Source: Takakia lepidozioides
Lineage: Eukaryota > Streptophyta > Takakiopsida > Takakiales > Takakiaceae
Direction: 5' to 3'
Assembly: GCA_030704615.1 (NCBI GenBank)
Contig: CM060734.1
Span: 27,296,042 to 27,358,041, forward strand
Length of the DNA: 62,000 nucleotides
Shown: piece by piece, positions 43,390-62,000 of the stretch
Position numbering within the stretch: the first letter of the stretch is position 1
Layout of the letters: each line of letters begins with the position of its first letter
Made by a program: the position numbers and the translations under genes
The notes under the pieces: generated by a model
What the model saw: only the letters and a program-made list of their open reading frames with translations
What the model was told of the DNA's origin: nothing
The model's database searches: none

Positions 43390-44024
43390 TGCTTCTCCAA
43401 CACATTGGTGCCGCTCACGCTTTGCAGCTACAACGTGAGCTCAGCTCCCAGGCTCACGGGGCTGGGCTCACGCCGTAGCTACGCTGTCCATGAGCCGTAG
43501 GGCAGAGCCGACGGGTTCCATAGTCGTAGCTTGGAGAGAACCGTTGGTCTAACGCTAAAATGCAATGCTGATCTCACCGTTGATCTACGGTGCACTAGGA
43601 GCAACGGCTTCTATCTAGTTCTACGCTACTTGTCGTCTGTTCATACTCGTTAACTTTAGTTGCTAATTCGAAGCAACTAACATACTAGCTCTGATACCAT
43701 GTTGGAAAACATTAACATCTAAAGCAACTGTAGACACTCACAGCAACAACAGATTCATATACATGACCAGGCGGTGAGAAGAAACAATGTGCTAAAGAAC
43801 AGTATGCTCAAGAGTGAAAAGAATGAATATAACAGAAAACATGAGAAGGTTATATACAATGAGAGTCCTGTGGAGAGGCTGGGCTTCAAGTCGCTAGTCA
43901 TAGTAAGAGATAAGGATCACCGTCAATGTGCAATTAAGCACCGTCGTGGGTAGGTAACCAGACCTGATCTAATCCTACAAATATGGGAGAGTTGTCGAGG
44001 GTAGAATAAATGCACATTCTAACA
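43390..44024 (-). mobile_element. Truncated LTR retrotransposon: LTR, primer site and leader
   Basis: On the - strand a sequence beginning TGTTAGAATG and ending TTTTCCAACA (43700-44024, about 325 bp) has LTR-type ends and is followed directly by TGGTATCAGAGC (43688-43699), a Met-initiator primer site. About 300 bp of leader and possible gag start (ATG near 43523) follow before similarity to anything coding is lost. A right edge at 44040 (TGTTAGTAG) is an alternative. TG...CA ends plus this primer site are common in Ty1/copia elements, but no polymerase sequence is left to confirm the class. Confidence 0.65.
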
Positions 44025-44095
44025 AGAAATACTACTAACATATTATCTGAGAAAGTGGAGGGAGCGCAAATACTACCCTCTGTTTATTCAAACTA

Positions 44096-44400
44096 GTCTG
44101 GCCTGTGTCGTTGGCCCAAGTGTCCAATGTCATCTAAGTCCAAGTGCAATCTCCTATGTATCCAAGTGCGTCTCCTATGTGGAGGCCATGTGTGACGAAT
44201 TGAAATCGATATACTAAAATGAAGGTTGGATGTTTGTTTAGTTGTTTAGCCCACTTTGCTATTTTTCACGAATTTCCAGCGACCAAAAGTACTTGAAATT
44301 TGACATCCCCCCACCGCAGGTCCAAATATTATGAGACCAAGTGGCTGCACCCCTCCTAATCGAGGGCTTTCCAAGGGTACCAAGCACCAGGGCTTGGGCC
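44096..44400 (-). repeat. Dispersed repeat, copy 1 (minus orientation)
   Basis: Its reverse complement matches 59480-59600 and 59790-59965: GGAAAGCCCTC-x-ATTAG-AGGGG, CTCATAAT-TTTTGGAC-TGC-GGTGGGGGA, CTGGAAATTC and a GGCACAGGCCA-ACTAGT end. No coding potential. Nature unknown. Confidence 0.6.
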
Positions 44401-45104
44401 GGCGGTTTGAGAGATCTCAACGCTACAAAACAAAACAAAACAAAACAAACAAACTATCTTGCTTCATATATTTTGATGTGACTATGCACATGCCAAACGC
44501 AGTTTGAAACTTTGTATTTTTATATATTTAATTCAATAAACCCTTAAAGCCTTGGTAGTTGCCATTTTTTTAGCCTGTATAACTTCCGTGATGCTGGTCG
44601 AATTGGCCTACTATAAGAATGAAAAATGGAGCACTCAGGGAGGGCTTTCTAAGGACGTTGGGCCGGGTTGTAGAAAGTTATGGTCTGGCTTGCCAGGGTG
44701 AGGGGGGAGTCCATTGGATAAGCCCTAGAAATAAGGCATGCCTAGAGGTTTCGTTACTTGGCCTCACAACGTTGCCATGGATGGATTCAATCAAAATTTA
44801 GCCCAACTCGATTGAAAATATTTGGACCTTTTGATTTTCCAAACAACCACCAAAAGTTGGTAAAGTGCGACGACAGATGCAGAAAAGTTGAACCACACTT
44901 GTATATCCCTTGGGACCCACGACCACAGAATCCCAAATCTTGTCTATTCTCTATAATAATACACAAAAAAATTACCATGTTAAACAAAAATCGAAAAATA
45001 ATGCACTAATTAAATCCTTATAAATATTATCTAACTTACTAGCCCTCAGTGAGACAATTTTTAAGTTGTTTAATATTCAACAATATTTTTAATGTTTTTG
45101 ACTT

Positions 45105-45330
45105 TTTTTTTTTTTCTTATAAAGGAAACCTGGGAGCGACAGCCCACAATCAGGCCCTTGAGGAGGGGGAAAAATTAACCCCCTTTCATTTATGGGCCAT
45201 GAGGCCTACAGGACGATCAACGCCCAGACATACCACAATCCCACACACGGGGCAGGGCAGCGGGTTTGAACCCGGAACCACCAGGGCGACACACCGTGCA
45301 CTTACCAGCTGAGCTACCACCCAATGTGCA
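45105..45330 (-). mobile_element. tRNA-derived SINE, copy 2
   Basis: Read on the - strand: A box TAGCTCAGCTGG (45305-45316), B box GGTTCAAACCC (45262-45272), then a body sharing CATAAATGAAAG and GGGCTGTCGCTCCCAGG-type blocks with the copy at 11783, ending in a poly(A)-like tail (T run at 45105-45115 on the + strand). Perfect 10-bp target-site duplications TTTTTGACTT flank it at 45095-45104 and 45331-45340. The head is closer to a working tRNA than copy 1, but lacks a clean acceptor stem. Confidence 0.85.
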
Positions 45331-45340
45331 TTTTTGACTT

Positions 45341-46270
45341 GCTCTGTTACCTGAGTGTTGAATAATCTTATTTATTAATCAATATTTGTTGACTTGGGCA
45401 GTGTATTGCCATCAGTTTGGATGTGGATAAGGTCGACATGGATGGATGAATCACATCTCTATGGACGTACTTGCCAAAAAATAAAAATCTCTACTTGCTA
45501 TGTAGAGAAGCAGCTTCAACTTCCTCTTCCTTGTCTGCACCTGCCTTGTTTCTCTAGCATGGCCTGCACTCCGGCCTCGCTTGCTCAACCGCAACCTTGA
45601 CTACCAGAATGCCAAGCCAAAATACTGTTTTGGAGGTTGCGATTGTGGGTCCAGAGTCCATCCAACAACTGTTGAGTTGCGTATCAAGAATCTCGCGGCC
45701 AAAGAGGAAGGAAGGATGAATGACGCAATTGGCAATGTCATGTATGGACAGCTGGGAATCTGTACCCAAAAGAATGCATTGGATGGTGTAACAACAACGA
45801 TAATCCGAAACTATTTGCCTTGCGGATAATGATTGAGTGCAGCCCCAGATATATTCCAGTACCCAAGCAGTTGCCGCACAGTGCCCTGTGTGAGGGCCTG
45901 ATGCTTCCAGAATGGGTGTCCAACAAAAACCCTCAGTTTAATTTGTCTCATCTCCTGTCGGATCAATGCTCAAAAGTGAGATCGGACGCCTTATCAACAA
46001 CATTCGCTATCATCTATATTGGGTGGTACGTACAATGTTTTTTCTAATAACAAATAGTAAGACGGATGCAGTTGAGAATGCGACTCTTATGTCTTTGCAC
46101 GCCGCTGCAAGTCAAACCGCCCAACACACTCCTACCATCCTAGGTTGCCGGATACAAAACGCTATCCCACGGATTCCACGTTTAGCACATCTTCCGTTTC
46201 CTTAGTATTTTCTAAGTTCCCTGCCCATAATCTGAGAGCTTTTTGTTGGGTCTGACCGCATGATGTGTAG
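45341..46270. other. No confident gene
   Basis: Contains an open frame on + (45581-45829) and one nearby, neither with a recognised motif. 44410-45095 to the left of the SINE is A/T-rich with no signal recognised. Confidence 0.3.
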
Positions 46271-46363
46271 GGTAAGGCACGAGGAGGGGGGGCGTTCTTG
46301 GAATGAGCGCCCGGCACGAGGCTACCGCTCATTCCAAGAACGCCCCCCTCCTCGTGCCTTACC
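46271..46363. repeat. Long near-perfect hairpin, 38-bp arms
   Basis: Arms 46271-46309 and 46326-46363 are reverse complements over 38 bp with a single extra G (seven against six in the G run), around a 16-nt loop. Such a stem is long enough to be a Dicer-like substrate if transcribed. The right arm belongs to the direct repeat that follows; the left arm is an inverted extra copy of it. Confidence 0.85.
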
Positions 46364-46715
46364 GGGCGTAAGGAAATAGCAAAAATTTCCTTAAGTCTGG
46401 ACGGCTCAGATTTAATCTAATGGATGGTTCAGATTGGTGAATATTTGAGGAGGAACCTTACGACGTACGGTGCCATCCGTAAAATTCCCTCGCCTAAGGT
46501 GCCCTCCAAATACACTAAGAAATTTTTGCCGGGTCTTTACGCTACGCATTGGAGACGTTTTGTGTGTGTGGCATACACTCTCTTGGTGTTAGGGTATCAT
46601 CGACAAATTCTCTAACTAGTTTGTCCTTGGGTTGCCAAATATGTACTCCAATCCTTCAAAAAATAAAATCGACGAAAGGCCCCAGGCCGTTTTGTCTGAA
46701 TGAGGGTGGCTAGTT
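46363..46715 (+). repeat. Direct repeat, copy 1 (about 350 bp)
   Basis: Shares GGCGTAA-GAAA-AGCA, CTTAAGTCTGGACGGCTCAG, AGGAGGAACCTTAC, TCTTGGTG-TAGGGTATCATC and CGACGAAAGGCCC with the copy at 46771-47100. No coding frame kept between copies, so not a gene. Confidence 0.75.
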
Positions 46716-46770
46716 GCATGTGGGGCGCGATTTCCAGGAATGCCCCACTCTGAGTGCCTTACCCGGCGTA

Positions 46771-47100
46771 AAGAAACAGCACAAATTTCTTCAAGTCTGG
46801 ACGGCTCAGATTTAATCTAATGGACGGTTCAGATTGGTGAATATTTGAGGAGGAACCTTACAAAGTAAGGTGCCATCTGTAAAATTCCGTCGCCTAAGGT
46901 GCCCTCCCAATACACTAAGAAATTTTGCCGGGTGTGTGGCTTACACTCTCTTGGTGGTAGGGTATCATCGACAAATTCTCTAACTAGTTTGTCCTTGGGT
47001 TGCCAAATACGTACTCCAATCCTTCAAAAATTAAAAATCGACGAAAGGCCCTAGCCGTCTAACACCTTGTCTGAAGTCTGAACGAGGGGTGGCTAATTGC
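46771..47100 (+). repeat. Direct repeat, copy 2
   Basis: As copy 1 but lacking about 35 bp (the segment between GCCGGGT and GTGTGTGGC), otherwise close. The copies are separated by about 55 bp. Confidence 0.75.
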
Positions 47101-47160
47101 ATCCGGTCCCACATGGCTGTTAACTAAATGTTTATTTAATCGACTTTTTACAGACCGTGC

Positions 47161-47650
47161 ACTTTTTTTTTTTTTTTTTTGAGAACAGGGAACAGAGGCC
47201 CTGAAATCTTTATTACAAAATGCGGAGAAAGCATCCGAAGGCAGTTACATGAGGAAAAAATAACCTCAAACCAGGGTGCCATAGAGGCTGATCTAGGAAG
47301 ACACAGCTTCGAGAATCCAGTGCAGAGAGAAAGAACATCTAGCAGAGATGGCCTAAAAAGAAGGATCCCAGCACCTTATGACTGGGCCAGCGAAAGTGAG
47401 GAACAAGAGGGAACAAAAACAACCAAGCCTAAACCAGAGAGAAGACTTGGAAAGAGCCGAGACACCTAACGCCTGCAGGCAGCCGATCCCCACAGAAGAG
47501 AGTGGCCCAAGGAGCCGAGGCATGGAAACAAGAGCAGGGTCACTGCCCAGAGATGGCATCAAAAGACAAATGAGCCTTTGTTTTCCCCTGCCTGATAGAC
47601 TACGATGACGCCAATTCACCTCCTTCTCGTCAGCCGAACGAGAATTCACT
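47161..47650 (-). mobile_element. Poly(A) retroposon or processed transcript, minus strand
   Basis: A run of about 20 T on the + strand, preceded on the - strand by GTAATAAAGATTTC about 25 bp upstream, looks like a transcript 3' end with AATAAA and a poly(A) tail copied into DNA. A - strand frame of 98 codons (47649-47353) has no recognised domain. No clear target duplication was found. A LINE 3' end is one option, a processed pseudogene another. Confidence 0.5.
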
Positions 47651-47699
47651 GTTAGTAAGTCACTATTTTACTCTCTGTTGCTAAAAACAATAATAAACA

Positions 47700-48369
47700 A
47701 TAATAAAATAAGTAAAAGAAGAGACAGCCAAAGCCAGGAGGACAGGCAGGTGTCAAAAGGCCAGGCTGGGACCTGGAAAGAGCAACAGTACACCTGACAT
47801 CTCGATCAGGCTGCGACCGACGGCGTCGCAGGTTCTGTCGGTTGTCCGTCCGTCCGTCCAAGCGACGGCGTCCACCCTTTGAACCGACCACGTCGTCAGG
47901 GGGATGCGAAGGTGGTGACCGTGGGCGGCCTTATAACGCACTGCGTGCCAGTTGAACGCAGCTACGGTGGAGGGGAATGAGAGAGGGGGAAGGGCGGTGC
48001 TGCCGTGCCTCTGATTGAAGAGTGCGAGAATTTTCCAGCGCCCTTGTGAAATTTCAGAGAGGGGAAAGAGCGAGAGAGGTGGTGGGTGGACTTGTGAATT
48101 GGAGGCTGAAGCTTGAACGTTGAGGAGTGTGAGCCTGAGAGACTCTCAGTCGTGCGGTGATGTTTGAAGCGTGTGTATAGTCGAACGCAGTCTTGGGGGA
48201 TGCATTAAAAGGCACGAATGCATGTGTAATCATTGACAGTGAGTAGAGTGCGTGCTAGAGAGCTCTATTAAAAGTTTCAATTTTGTGCGTCTTTTTTTCA
48301 AGACCTTGTTAACTTTTGAGGAGGGACAACCTGACGATATAATCGACTTGTAAAATCGCAGCAAATCTT
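47700..48369 (+). promoter_or_regulatory. Likely promoter and 5' leader of GLT1
   Basis: No clear TATA box. GTCCGTCCGTCC repeats (47842) and GAGAGAGGG/GAGAGAGG purine stretches (47968-48080) are present. The leader just before the ATG is purine- and A-rich (AAATCGCAGCAAATCTT). The transcription start cannot be placed. Confidence 0.35.

Positions 48370-62000
<13,631 letters not shown>

Noticed and set aside
47652-47941. Minus-strand ORFs upstream of GLT1
   Set aside because: Short, low complexity (Arg-rich from GTCC repeats) and in the presumed promoter.

Overview
The window looks like nuclear DNA of a green-lineage (streptophyte) organism. It holds a plant-type NADH-dependent glutamate synthase gene with a long N-terminal extension and at least 18 GT-AG introns, plus plant families of transposable elements: a chromodomain Ty3/gypsy element with a Met-initiator-type primer site, CACTA/TNP2, hAT/DUF659, a MULE-like gene with a SWIM zinc finger, tRNA-derived SINEs and LINEs. 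A repeat-rich charophyte such as Chara would fit, but the sequence alone does not prove it.

Layout. 1-900: broken MULE-like gene. 2.3-4.9 kb: TGACGT-rich tract, hairpin-repeat array 1, TATA box and a broken protein-kinase-like gene (+). 4.9-8.5 kb: 120-bp satellite in both orientations. 8.5-12.2 kb: broken RING-finger gene (-), its TATA box and hairpin array 2, which is interrupted by a SINE. 12.5-14.25 kb: C-terminal half of a hAT transposase (-). 14.28-15.95 kb: N-terminal half of a CACTA TNP2 transposase (-). 17.9-22.9 kb: decayed multi-exon gene (+) with a transposon-protein-like part and an FCP1-like phosphatase domain; a LINE piece lies in its first intron. 23.0-29.96 kb: complete but frameshifted chromovirus (Ty3/gypsy) with two LTRs. 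29.97-32.45 kb: broken coiled-coil gene (-). 32.4-34.6 kb: TGACGT-rich tract, hairpin array 3, TATA box and the N-terminal half of a hAT transposase (+), followed by an inverted hAT middle piece. 35.2-37.3 kb: C-terminal half of a CACTA TNP2 (+). 38.3-40.2 kb: 3' end of an unidentified LTR-type element. 40.8-43.1 kb: MULE/SWIM gene. 43.4-48 kb: assorted repeats. 48.37 kb to the end: GLT1 (NADH-GOGAT), 5' three quarters, with intact reading frames.

The most unusual feature is a repeated module: an array of about 50-bp units, each a 10-bp inverted repeat (TGCGACCACC/GGTGGTCGCA) separated by A/T-rich linkers, ending just upstream of a TATA box and a gene. It occurs three times, in front of three unrelated genes (kinase-like, RING-finger, BED/hAT transposase). 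Two of the three also carry a TGACGTCA-rich tract on the far side. I infer one transposon family whose subterminal repeats double as a promoter and which carries captured host-type genes; the hAT transposase is the obvious candidate for the mobilising enzyme.

The second unusual feature is structural. The hAT and CACTA transposases are each cut in two, and the halves are joined reciprocally: CACTA-N next to hAT-C at 14.25 kb, and hAT-N/M next to CACTA-C at 35.15 kb. The CACTA break falls in an intron whose donor (14280, -) and acceptor (35184, +) are both present and both phase 0. An inversion of about 20.9 kb plus a small inner inversion would restore both genes.

Only GLT1 looks like a working host gene. 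It supplies glutamate from glutamine and 2-oxoglutarate, and its introns have absorbed LINE, 5S-derived and other repeats without harm to the exons.
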